Below are positions 57,198 through 64,000 of a stretch of 64,000 nucleotides of DNA, in pieces. Every line of letters starts with the position of its first letter. Position 1 is the stretch's first letter. Below the pieces are notes generated by a model. It worked only from the letters and a program-made list of their open reading frames with translations. It was not told where the DNA came from and searched no databases. The stretch is from the NCBI GenBank assembly GCA_030685065.1, contig JAUXQH010000070.1, forward strand, positions 1 through 64,000, read 5' to 3'. The translations under genes and the position numbers were made by a program. This DNA comes from Pseudomonadota bacterium (GTDB lineage Bacteria; Myxococcota_A; UBA796; SXON01).

Positions 57198-59261
57198 ATG
57201 CGGCGCCTCGTGCTGAGGGGCCGGACGAGGCGCCGGGATACGGGTGCGGGCGTCGGAGCCGCCCTGCAATCAAGACTGGCCGTGGTTTCGCGCATCATCG
57301 TGACCGCGTCCGCCGTCGCCTACTCCGTGCTGGGATGGCGGTTCAGGGAGGCGTGGCCGGGGCCCGCCCCGGTGGATGCGTGGTGGTTCTGGCCGCCCCT
57401 CGTCGCCACGGCGGCTGCGCTCGGCGTCGCCGGCCTTCTCGGCCTCTGGGCCGGCCGCAAGCCCGGCGGCTCGGAGCCACCCGGCGCCGAGGGGCGCAGC
57501 TCCGGGGATTGCTCCGCGGAGGTTCGCTCCGGAGGGGCCGGGCGCGCGTGGCTCGCCCTCGACGCCCTCGCGATCCTCGCGGTCCTCGCGGCGGGCTTCG
57601 TGCTCCAGGCCCGGTGGACCGCGTGGGCGAACCCGGCGTCGGTGTCGATGGGCGTGGACCACGTCTCGTTCACGGCGAACGTCGTGGCGTGGTGCACCGG
57701 GGCGTGGTTCGAGTTCAACACCGACAAGCCCGTCGGGTACGCCGCGACGTCAGGCCTCGCTGCGCGTGCGCTGGGCGACTACGTCCGCGGGGCGCTGCTG
57801 GTGTCCCGGGTGTCGGGGGCGCTCCTGCCGGTCCTCGCGTGGGCGGTGGCGCGGCCGCTGTACGGACGGTGGCCGGCGTTCGTCGTGGCGCTGCTGGTCC
57901 TGGGCGACGCGGAGACGTGGGTCTACGCGGCGCAGACCACCAATTCCGCCCTTTACATCGCGCTGGCGACGGCCACGCTCGCCGCGTTCGCGTGGTACGC
58001 CCGCGCGCCGTCCTTCGTCCTTGCCGTCGTGAGCGGTACGCTGGCGGGGCTCGCGTTCGAGACCTCGGAGAAGGCGTTCGTCACGCTGATCCCGGTCTTC
58101 GTCATGCTGTCCCTCGGGCTGCTCGCCGTCGCCCGCCGACGCGGGATGCGGCGCGCGGCCGAGCTTTTCCGCGTCACGGTCATGGGGCTCGCCGCGTGGG
58201 GCGCGGTGTGGCTGGTGCACCCTCCGGTGGCGTACACCCCGCTCGGAAACCTCATCGGGAACAAGCGGGCCGAGGTGTACCTCCAGGATCCGTACGTGTG
58301 GCCCGCGCTCAAGCACCCCAATCCCTGGCGCCCGGTCGCCGGGTACGAATTCATCCCCGTCTGGCTGCGGAGTCCGCGGGTCATGGTCACCCTCTCCGTG
58401 CTGACGACGCCGAACGACAGCAACGTGCTGCGCCTCCCGCCGAGCGGCCGGGGGCGCGTCGTGGAGGTCCCGGGGACGTCACTGCCGCCCTGGAGGCGCA
58501 ACGTCGCTCGGAACTGGGCGGAGCTGTCCCTCAGCCGCATGTTGACGCCGGTCCGGGTCGCGCTCGTGCTCGTCGGCGTGCTGGCGAGCCTCCTGCGCGC
58601 GCGGAGCACGCCCGCCCTGGCGCTGTCGCTCGCGTTTCTCTCCGCGGTCGCGGCGTTGACCCTGAAGTACGAGGATCGCTACGTCGTGCACCTGCTCCCG
58701 CTCGCGTGGGTGCTCACGGCGGGCGGACTCGACACGCTGGCGCGCGGTCTCGCGGGCCGCTCCGCATTGGGGGCGGCGGTCGGGCGCGCGGCGATCGGCG
58801 TCCTGACCCTCCTGCTGCTGGCCACGACGATCCGGAAGGACGCGGGTGCCTTCCAGCGCCCGCTCGCCGGCGCGTGGCCGCCGCCCGCCGCGAACCTGAG
58901 CGGCACCTCCGGCGACATCGGCGGCGCCGGTGCGAACATCCGGGCGCTCGCGACGTGGATCGCCGAGAACCGGCCCTCGGGCACCCTCCACGACTGCTCG
59001 CGCGACGCGCTGCGCGGCTACCTGCCGCCGGGATGGCCGGCCACGGACCCCGGCCGCGATCCGCTCTGCGCCCAACCGGCCGATGCGCCGGCCGGAACCC
59101 TCATGGTCATCGGGGCGAGCAAGATGCCGGGAGCCCCGAGCCCGCGAGCGCTCGCGGCCGCCGGGTGGGGGCTCGTGGCCGCGGCGAGCGGCGGGACGGC
59201 CCGCCTCGGTCCGGCCTGGCCGCAAAACTCACCCGGCGCGGTGTTCCTGCTGAGGCGGTGA
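57198..59261 (+). CDS. GT-C-type membrane glycosyltransferase-like protein
   Basis: A 687-residue membrane protein. ATG 57198 has GAGGGG upstream and is preferred to GTG 57162. About ten hydrophobic helices (WLALDALAILAVLAAGFVLQ, ALYIALATATLAAFAWYARA, FVTLIPVFVMLSLGLLAVAR, LALSLAFLSAVAALTLKY) surround a large first loop with DHVSFTANVVAWCTGAWFEF, and a soluble C-terminal domain of about 115 residues. The arrangement fits PMT/ArnT-like GT-C enzymes using a lipid-linked sugar, but the catalytic Asp-Glu of PMT is not obvious, so this is a distant member at best. Single gene. Confidence 0.7.
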   Translation: MRRLVLRGRTRRRDTGAGVGAALQSRLAVVSRIIVTASAVAYSVLGWRFREAWPGPAPVDAWWFWPPLVATAAALGVAGLLGLWAGRKPGGSEPPGAEGRSSGDCSAEVRSGGAGRAWLALDALAILAVLAAGFVLQARWTAWANPASVSMGVDHVSFTANVVAWCTGAWFEFNTDKPVGYAATSGLAARALGDYVRGALLVSRVSGALLPVLAWAVARPLYGRWPAFVVALLVLGDAETWVYAAQTTNSALYIALATATLAAFAWYARAPSFVLAVVSGTLAGLAFETSEKAFVTLIPVFVMLSLGLLAVARRRGMRRAAELFRVTVMGLAAWGAVWLVHPPVAYTPLGNLIGNKRAEVYLQDPYVWPALKHPNPWRPVAGYEFIPVWLRSPRVMVTLSVLTTPNDSNVLRLPPSGRGRVVEVPGTSLPPWRRNVARNWAELSLSRMLTPVRVALVLVGVLASLLRARSTPALALSLAFLSAVAALTLKYEDRYVVHLLPLAWVLTAGGLDTLARGLAGRSALGAAVGRAAIGVLTLLLLATTIRKDAGAFQRPLAGAWPPPAANLSGTSGDIGGAGANIRALATWIAENRPSGTLHDCSRDALRGYLPPGWPATDPGRDPLCAQPADAPAGTLMVIGASKMPGAPSPRALAAAGWGLVAAASGGTARLGPAWPQNSPGAVFLLRR

Positions 59262-59296
59262 CGCCCTCGGTGCCGCAGGTTGTTTCAGCACGGATC

Positions 59297-59830
59297 CTAA
59301 AGCGACTTCCCGCCGCGCTTCATCCGCTCGAGGGCCTCGCCGGCCTTCGCGGCGTCGGGGTGCTCGGTGTCCTTCGCGGCGCGGCCGAGCACGTCGATGG
59401 ACTCTTCGCGGCGGCCGGTCACCCGCAACAGGATGCCGAGGTGGTAGAGCGCGGCGGTGTCGTCGGGCTTCATGGCGAGGGCCTCGCGGTACTTCGCCTC
59501 CGCCGAGTCGACCTCGCCCGCGGCGAAGAGGTCCTGCCCCTCGCGGACGCGCTCGGTGGCCTCGTGGATGAACTCGACCTCGATGAACGAGCGCATGCCG
59601 AGGTTCACGAGCAGGAAGCGGAGCGGACCGGCCAGGGCGAGCGAGAGCCCCTCGGCCGCGACGATGGCCGCGAGCGGCACGTCGGGGAGGATGGGCTTGC
59701 CCTTGTAGGAGAAGCGCACCTTGGTGTAGCGGCCCTGGTCGAACAGCTTCTTCAGCCGCTCGCGGAGCTGCTTGATCGAGTCGTCGATCGCGTTGGGGTC
59801 GATCTCCCAGCGGAAACTGTCTTGGGCCAT
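59297..59830 (-). CDS. TPR-containing protein
   Basis: A 177-residue cytosolic protein, last of the murJ-fabL group (18 bases after fabL). Residues 1-95 are a distinct domain (DPNAIDDSIKQLRERLKKLF, GRYTKVRFSYKGKPILPDVP, GPLRFLLVNLGMRSFIEVEF) I cannot name; the C-terminal 80 residues are two TPR repeats (FAAGEVDSAEAKYREALAMK, DDTAALYHLGILLRVTGRRE). The domain has the look of a conserved myxobacterial protein family. It may be a partner or scaffold of envelope or lipid synthesis by position only. Confidence 0.75.
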   Translation of the reverse strand: MAQDSFRWEIDPNAIDDSIKQLRERLKKLFDQGRYTKVRFSYKGKPILPDVPLAAIVAAEGLSLALAGPLRFLLVNLGMRSFIEVEFIHEATERVREGQDLFAAGEVDSAEAKYREALAMKPDDTAALYHLGILLRVTGRREESIDVLGRAAKDTEHPDAAKAGEALERMKRGGKSL

Positions 59831-59848
59831 GGCTACACCGTGGGGGAA

Positions 59849-60559
59849 CTAGATGAGGGAGAGGCCACCGTCCGCGACGATCACCTGGCCGGTGATCCAC
59901 GCGGCGCGCGGGTCGAGGAGGAGGGAGACGACGCGCGCGATGTCGTCGGGCTCGCCGACGCGACGCATGGGTGTCAGCTTCTCGGCGGCGGCCAGCATCT
60001 GGTCGCCTTCGGGGAAGTAGCGGAGGGCGTCGGTCTTCACGAGCCCGCCACACACGGTGTTGACCCGCACGCGCGGCGCCAGCTCGACGGCGAGCTGCCG
60101 GGTGAGGGACTCCATCCCCGCCTTGGCCGTGCCGATGGCGGCGTAGCCCGGGGTGAACTGGCGGCTTCCGAGGCTGGAGATCCCGATCACGCTCGCTCCC
60201 TCGTTCAACGTAGCGAGCTTGGTGAGCAACCAGAAGGGGCGGAGCGAGCTCTCGAGGGTGAGATCCCACTGCGAGGTGCGGATCTTGTCCCACGGCTTCA
60301 TCACGCCGACCGCGGCGTTGTGGATGAGCGCGTCGAGCGGGCCGGCCTGCTCCGCGAGGCGCTTCAGATCGGGCTCGCTCCGCACGTCCCCCTGGACGAT
60401 CAGGGCCTCCGCGCCGAGCGCGATCACCTCCGCCGCGACTGCGGCCGCCGCAGCTTCGTTCTGCAGGTAATTCAACACGATACGGTTGCCCGGCGCGGCC
60501 AGGATGCGCGCGATGGCGGCGCCGATGCCGCGGGATCCGCCCGTGATCAGGATGTTCAT
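59849..60559 (-). CDS. fabL: Enoyl-ACP reductase, FabL type
   Basis: A 236-residue SDR-type enoyl-ACP reductase. Features of FabL rather than FabI: TGGSRGIGAAIA (NADPH-type P-loop), HNAAVGVMKPWDKIRTSQWD, ISSLGSRQFTPGYAAIGTAK giving the Y-x6-K pair of FabL, AVELAPRVRVNTVCGGLVKT, DALRYFPEGDQML, and ITGQVIVADGGLSLI. It reduces trans-2-enoyl-ACP with NADPH in fatty acid elongation and is less sensitive to triclosan in known examples. ATG 60559 overlaps the murJ stop (ATGA). Confidence 0.85.
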   Translation of the reverse strand: MNILITGGSRGIGAAIARILAAPGNRIVLNYLQNEAAAAAVAAEVIALGAEALIVQGDVRSEPDLKRLAEQAGPLDALIHNAAVGVMKPWDKIRTSQWDLTLESSLRPFWLLTKLATLNEGASVIGISSLGSRQFTPGYAAIGTAKAGMESLTRQLAVELAPRVRVNTVCGGLVKTDALRYFPEGDQMLAAAEKLTPMRRVGEPDDIARVVSLLLDPRAAWITGQVIVADGGLSLI

Positions 60560-62094
60560 CGCTTCAATCTCCGCAGGACCACGGCTCCTATCTCGCGCAC
60601 CTCTCCGACGCCGAGGACCCAGGCGGCCGAAACGAACGCGGCGCCGCTCACCCCGCCGACCACGGCCACGCGAAAGAGGGCGTCCATCCGGGTCCATTCG
60701 GGGGGGCCCAACGAGGGCCGCAGCGCGAGGCCCACCACGATGCCCATCCCCACGGCGGGCAGGACGCGGAGGAGGAAGTCGCCGAAACCCGGGCCCGTCG
60801 GCGTGCCGATCTCGCGCTTGAGGATCGCCGCGAGGAACAGGACGTACACCGTGATCGTGGCGCTCGATGCCAGTGCGAGCCCCAGTGCGCCCCAGAGGTG
60901 CGCGCCCAGCCAGTAGAGCGGGAGCAGGACGACGAGGACGAGGAACCCGAGGCCGGTGGGCAGCCACGTACGCGAACGCGCGTAGAACCCCCGCGAGAGC
61001 ACCATCTGCGCGCTCCATGCACCGAGCCCGAGCGAGAAGGCGCCCAGACACGCGCCGATGAGCAGCTGGTCTTCCGAGGAGATGCGGCCGGTGCCGAAGA
61101 CCGCGGTCCCTACGTCCGCGCCCGTCACGGTGAGCACGACCTGGGAGCCGAAGGCAAGGATCAGGGTGAGCTTCGTCGCGCGAAGGATGGTCTGCCAGGC
61201 CTCCGCGGTGTTTCCCTCCGCGCACAGCCGCGAGAGCGTCGGGTACGCGGCCATGCCCGCCGCCATCCCGAACACGCCGATCGGCACCATCGCGAGCCGC
61301 TTCGCATACTGAAGCGTCGCGACGGAGCCCTCGGGCAGCTCGGAGGCGAACCACGTCCACACCCAGTCGTCCACCCCGACGATGCCGAAGGCCAGCATGA
61401 TCGGCAGGGCGGGGATGAGGTAGCGGCGAAAGTCAGGATCGGTGAGGGAAAAGGCGAGGCTCCAGCGCAGGCCGCCGCGCAGGGCCGCCGCGAGCGGGAG
61501 CAGGAATGGACCGAGGAAGGCGCCGACGAGCACGCCCCACGCAAACCCTTCGGCGCTCCCGATGAGGACGCCGCCCGCGATGATCGCGCCGTTGAACACG
61601 AGCGGCGCGATCGCGGGGATGGCGTGCTTGTCCTGGGCGAGCAGGGCCGCGGAGAGGAGCCCCGAGAGGAGGTGGAAGACCTGGGCGGGCAGGAGGATGC
61701 GTGAGAGGTGGACGACGAGGGCGGTCCGCTCGGTGTCGAAGCCGGGGACGAACCACGCCACGAGCTCGGGCGTGAACCACCACATCAGGGGCATGAGGAC
61801 CGCGGTCAACGCCAGGATGAAGTTGGCGACGAGGCTGAACGCGCGCCACGCCCGCGCCTCTTCCCCGCGCGCGAGAAAGCCGGTGAACATCGGGATGAAC
61901 ACGATCGAGAGCGCGCCGCCCGACACGATGTAGGTCACCAGGTCCGGCACCCGGAACGCGGCGGCGTACGCGTCCGCGTCCGCGCCGACCCCGAGGATGC
62001 TGCCGAGCGCCGCGTCGCGCACGAGGCCCATCAGCCGCGATGCCAGGAGCGCCACGGTCCAGATGGCGCCGGCGACGGCGATCTTGCGGGTCAC
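60556..62094 (-). CDS. murJ: Lipid II flippase MurJ
   Basis: A 512-residue MOP-superfamily transporter: TVALLASRLMGLVRDAALGS with the conserved Arg of the central cavity, GADADAYAAAFRVPDLVTYI, GALSIVFIPMFTGFLARGEE, LLPAQVFHLLSGLLSAALLA, DDWVWTWFASELPEGSVATL, LQYAKRLAMVPIGVFGMAAG. About 14 membrane helices. It flips the peptidoglycan precursor lipid II to the outer face of the cytoplasmic membrane. GTG 62094 begins the conserved first helix. Coupled with fabL, so wall-precursor flipping and fatty acid synthesis are co-expressed. Confidence 0.95.
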   Translation of the reverse strand: MTRKIAVAGAIWTVALLASRLMGLVRDAALGSILGVGADADAYAAAFRVPDLVTYIVSGGALSIVFIPMFTGFLARGEEARAWRAFSLVANFILALTAVLMPLMWWFTPELVAWFVPGFDTERTALVVHLSRILLPAQVFHLLSGLLSAALLAQDKHAIPAIAPLVFNGAIIAGGVLIGSAEGFAWGVLVGAFLGPFLLPLAAALRGGLRWSLAFSLTDPDFRRYLIPALPIMLAFGIVGVDDWVWTWFASELPEGSVATLQYAKRLAMVPIGVFGMAAGMAAYPTLSRLCAEGNTAEAWQTILRATKLTLILAFGSQVVLTVTGADVGTAVFGTGRISSEDQLLIGACLGAFSLGLGAWSAQMVLSRGFYARSRTWLPTGLGFLVLVVLLPLYWLGAHLWGALGLALASSATITVYVLFLAAILKREIGTPTGPGFGDFLLRVLPAVGMGIVVGLALRPSLGPPEWTRMDALFRVAVVGGVSGAAFVSAAWVLGVGEVREIGAVVLRRLKR

Positions 62095-62222
62095 GGCGCG
62101 TCGCCTATCCCAGGGGCTCGCGGTGTGCCCGTGCGGCGCTACGCTCGCGAGCCCGGCCGCCCGCGCGGCGCTTGTCCGCGCGCGTGCTTTCCCATAAGGT
62201 GCCGCCCGGAGAATCCCACCCC

Positions 62223-62516
62223 ATGATGTTCCTCATCCTTCTCGAGCTCAACGGCCGCCCCGCCGACCAGTACGGTGACCTCGAGCGCGCCGTGAAGGCG
62301 CTCGGCAACTGGTCCAACCGTGTGCGTGGGCAATGGATCGTAGAGAGCCGCTTCAACGCCTCGCAGATCCGGGACCTCCTCAAGCCGCACCTCGACAGCG
62401 GCAAGGACCGCATGTTCGTCGCCCGAATCTCGAAGAACTGGGCTGGCACCGGCATGGGTGACGGTTTCCAGGAGTGGATGAACCGTCGCAACTTCGACGC
62501 GCCGAAGGTCGGCTAG
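62223..62516 (+). CDS. Cas2/SinR-like small protein
   Basis: A 97-residue protein (ATG 62223; ATG 62226 possible). The pattern FLILLELNGRPADQYGDLER, AVKALGNWSNRVRGQWIVES, FNASQIRDLLKPHLDSGKDR, MFVARISKNWAG follows the Cas2/VapD/SinR ferredoxin-like fold: strand 1, helix 1, the W-V strand and the last strand. The strand-1 Asp of Cas2 nucleases is Glu here (LELN). No CRISPR repeats, cas1 or antitoxin gene are nearby, so it is an orphan of the SinR kind. Divergent from murJ, with a GC hairpin after it. Confidence 0.7.
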   Translation: MMFLILLELNGRPADQYGDLERAVKALGNWSNRVRGQWIVESRFNASQIRDLLKPHLDSGKDRMFVARISKNWAGTGMGDGFQEWMNRRNFDAPKVG

Positions 62517-62538
62517 CTCCTCGGGCCACGGGCGCCCC

Positions 62539-62560
62539 GGCCCCGCGCGGACGCGGGGCC
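62539..62560. terminator. GC hairpin after the Cas2/SinR-like gene
   Basis: GGCCCCGCG (62539-62547) pairs perfectly with CGCGGGGCC (62552-62560) around CGGA, 23 bases after the stop. No T-run. Candidate transcription end. Confidence 0.5.
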
Positions 62561-63037
62561 GTCGGCCCCTTCCGGGCTCGCTCCGCTCGGTCGGCGCGGC
62601 GCAGGGCCGCCCCGCCGGACCGGCCGCCCCGAGCGGCGGCCGCCCTCCAGGCGCCTGGCGCGGGGGTGATCCGAGGCGGTGTCGATTGGCGCGCCGAAGG
62701 CGACGACCGCGGGCGGGTCCGATTTCCCAGGGTCCGAGTCCAGCGCTCGCGTCTTCGATCGCCCGGGTGGCAAAGCCGGCACGCAACGCCGCACCTGGGC
62801 CAGGGCCATTGGATCGTCGGGAGCGCAGCCGGCGCGTAAACACGTTTTTTGGTGCGCAGCGGCGTTGAAAGCGAGATTTTCGGCGGGCGGCCTGCGCGCA
62901 GGGCGCTCGGCCCCCACCGCGCGCGACCGGGTAGGGAAAGCGGGCGTTTGTCCGTAAGCCCCCGACGTAGAAGCGGGCGCCCGGCTCGGCCCGCGCTCGG
63001 TCGCGTGTTTTGGTTGAGGCTCCGCCCCGGCAGACCT

Positions 63038-63066
63038 GTTTTCGAGCGGACTCCGCTCGTGAAAAC
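63038..63066. repeat. Imperfect inverted repeat
   Basis: GTTTTCGAGCGG (63038-63049) pairs with CCGCTC-GT-GAAAAC (63053-63066), interrupted by a two-base bulge, loop of three bases. It lies about 95 bases before the 51-bp array. The A/T-rich ends are unusual for this neighbourhood. Confidence 0.6.
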
Positions 63067-63161
63067 CTGCGCCGGGAAGCCCGACGTTGGCGATCAGGTC
63101 GTCGTAGGACCGTCGGAGACCATCGGCCCCTTCCCGGGGGTTGGCCGGTCCAGCCGTCCCG

Positions 63162-63365
63162 GACGGGCCGAACTCGCCGGATGAGAGCGCATCCCCCGAG
63201 TTCAGCCCGCTGGACGGGCCGAACTCACGGGATGAGAGCGTATCCCCCGAGTTCAGCCCGCTGGACGGGCCGAACTCACGGGATGAGAGCGCATCCCCCG
63301 AGTTCGGCCCGCTGGACGGGCCGAACTCGCCGGATGAGAGCGCATCGCCCGAGTTCGGCCGTTGT
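63162..63365. repeat. 51-bp tandem array with inverted arms in each unit
   Basis: Four units begin at 63162, 63213, 63264 and 63315, an exact 51-bp period with few changes. Each unit carries GGGCCGAACTC near its start and GAGTTC[AG]GCCC near its end, which pair across about 27 bases; in the third unit the arms are perfect. Variation at CGCCGG/CACGGG and other sites changes second codon positions in the only long frame, arguing against protein coding. Confidence 0.9.
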
Positions 63366-63887
63366 GGGTACGGGGCGCCGCCTCGATGAGCGACGGCAGT
63401 GGATCGCCCCACCCGGACGTCGGAGTTGTCCTTCCGTCGTTGGCCTCAACAGGTGGCGAAGGCCCTGGGCGAGGCGGCGCCCATCGAGATCGGCGCCCCG
63501 AAGGGGACGAGCTCCCGGGGCGAGGCGCCACCCCGCGAGCCCACCGAAGCGGCGTGTTTGCGACCGGACCGCGGTGGCCCGCTGGTCGCTCCCCGTCGTG
63601 AACGTGTGTTCCAGGACGCGTGCGCGGCTGCGCCAGACAGGGGTCCGCTCGGGGCCGACCGTGGGCGGACCTCCGTCCGGTTCATCCACCGCGCCGCATC
63701 GGCGGGGAGCCGTGCTAGGCTGCGAGCTACGCAAGGAAGCCCGTAATTCCCCGAGTGCACCCCGCGGACCGGCGCATCCACACGACAGAGGTCGCCTCAC
63801 GCCCGGCCGCGGCCCGACCTTTGTCCGGTCGACCCCCTCGTCGCCTTGCTCGGGCCTCGGCTTCGCGTCGCGGTCGGCCAACCGCGG

Positions 63888-64000
63888 TCAGAAACAGACC
63901 GCCGACAGGTTCATCCCGCCGTGCTCGACGCCGATGCCGGTCCTGGCGTCCATCGCCAACCAGACGCCCTCCTTGTCGGCGGTCTCGCCGCCGTCTGCGC
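63888..64000 (-). CDS. 3' end of a gene, right edge of window
   Basis: An open minus-strand frame enters from the right edge and ends at TGA (63888-63890). The 36 visible residues (DGGETADKEGVWLAMDARTG, IGVEHGGMNLSAVCF at the end) have a protein-like composition and good third-position GC, unlike the repeat stretch to the left. It may be the C terminus of a secreted protein with a late Cys. The rest is outside the window; no family is recognised. Confidence 0.5.
   Translation of the reverse strand, partial: ADGGETADKEGVWLAMDARTGIGVEHGGMNLSAVCF

Larger units (their letters stand above)
62517..63887. other. Gene-poor stretch with repeats and hairpins
   Basis: About 1.4 kb with no recognisable gene on either strand. 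It holds a GC hairpin (62539), a long imperfect hairpin (63038) and a 51-bp palindromic tandem array (63162). Open frames of up to 299 codons cross it but encode low-complexity or arbitrary sequence without domain or ribosome site. A T6 run at 62846-62851 stands out in the GC-rich context. Confidence 0.7.

Noticed and set aside
63162..63365. CRISPR array
   Set aside because: Units are nearly identical along their full 51 bp, with no unique spacers; the Cas2-like gene nearby is of the SinR kind.
63141..63389. Plus-strand frame with 17-residue DGPNSPDESASPEF-type repeats
   Set aside because: Same reason as above (51 bp = 17 codons); differences fall at second codon positions and the inverted arms explain the conservation.
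62513..63412. Minus-strand 299-codon frame
   Set aside because: Crosses hairpins and the tandem array and has arbitrary composition; no ribosome site or domain.

Overview
This is a very GC-rich bacterial segment (GTG and TTG starts, many ATGA/GTGA/TGATG start-stop overlaps). Its content fits a large-genome predatory or soil-type bacterium, most likely Myxococcota (deltaproteobacterial grade). The signs are many short lipoproteins with Asp/Thr/Gly/Pro linkers, a multi-HAMP hybrid kinase, a DUF1501-type secreted module, a FabL-type enoyl reductase and a split ATP synthase operon. There is no rRNA, tRNA or ribosomal protein gene, so the placement is inference.

Layout. 1-5822: two large sensor kinases, the first cut by the left edge. 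5901-10780: a secreted alpha/beta-hydrolase-like lipoprotein coupled to a probable beta-barrel protein. 10817-12149: a DUF2188-like protein and a RAYT-like (Y1 transposase family) gene flanked by short repeats and palindromes. 12418-15729 (minus): a lipoprotein, an HTH-EIIA fusion regulator and a CPA2 antiporter with a USP tail, preceded by an AT-rich dyad. 15792-18516 (minus): an L-domain lipoprotein and an HTTM membrane pair. 18648-24653: a coupled secretion/redox operon (two lipoproteins, heme-motif DUF1549/DUF1588-like protein, Tat-type DUF1501 protein, small cytochrome c-like lipoprotein, 3-ketosphinganine reductase-like SDR). 24670-29434: a lipoprotein, an HSL-type esterase and a long TPM-domain coiled-coil protein. 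29936-30963: a gene-poor stretch with a palindromic tandem array. 30964-35259: EcsC, lipoproteins, a TonB-C-like protein, a YjbR-like protein and an EEP nuclease/phosphatase. 35416-41279 (minus): ATP synthase b', b, delta, alpha, gamma, beta, epsilon without a or c. 41538-42959: RtcB. 43290-46671: a DctPQM TRAP transporter. 46699-52125: small proteins, then a minus-strand ABC transporter / pseudokinase-receiver / DksA-like operon. 52221-56121: OB-fold lipoprotein, phospholipase C-like phosphoesterase, metallophosphoesterase. 56214-57141: a nucleotidyltransferase pair resembling a toxin-antitoxin module. 57198-62094: a GT-C-like membrane protein, then murJ-fabL-TPR (minus). 62223-62516: a Cas2/SinR-like protein. 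62517-63887: a second gene-poor stretch with a palindromic array. The window ends in a minus-strand gene fragment.

The points most worth following are the HTH-EIIA regulator beside a cation antiporter with its own AT-rich dyad, the RAYT-like gene between repeat families, two tandem arrays whose every unit carries long inverted arms, very short uncharged export signals on many proteins, and a DksA-like gene whose conserved coiled coil can only start at CTG.
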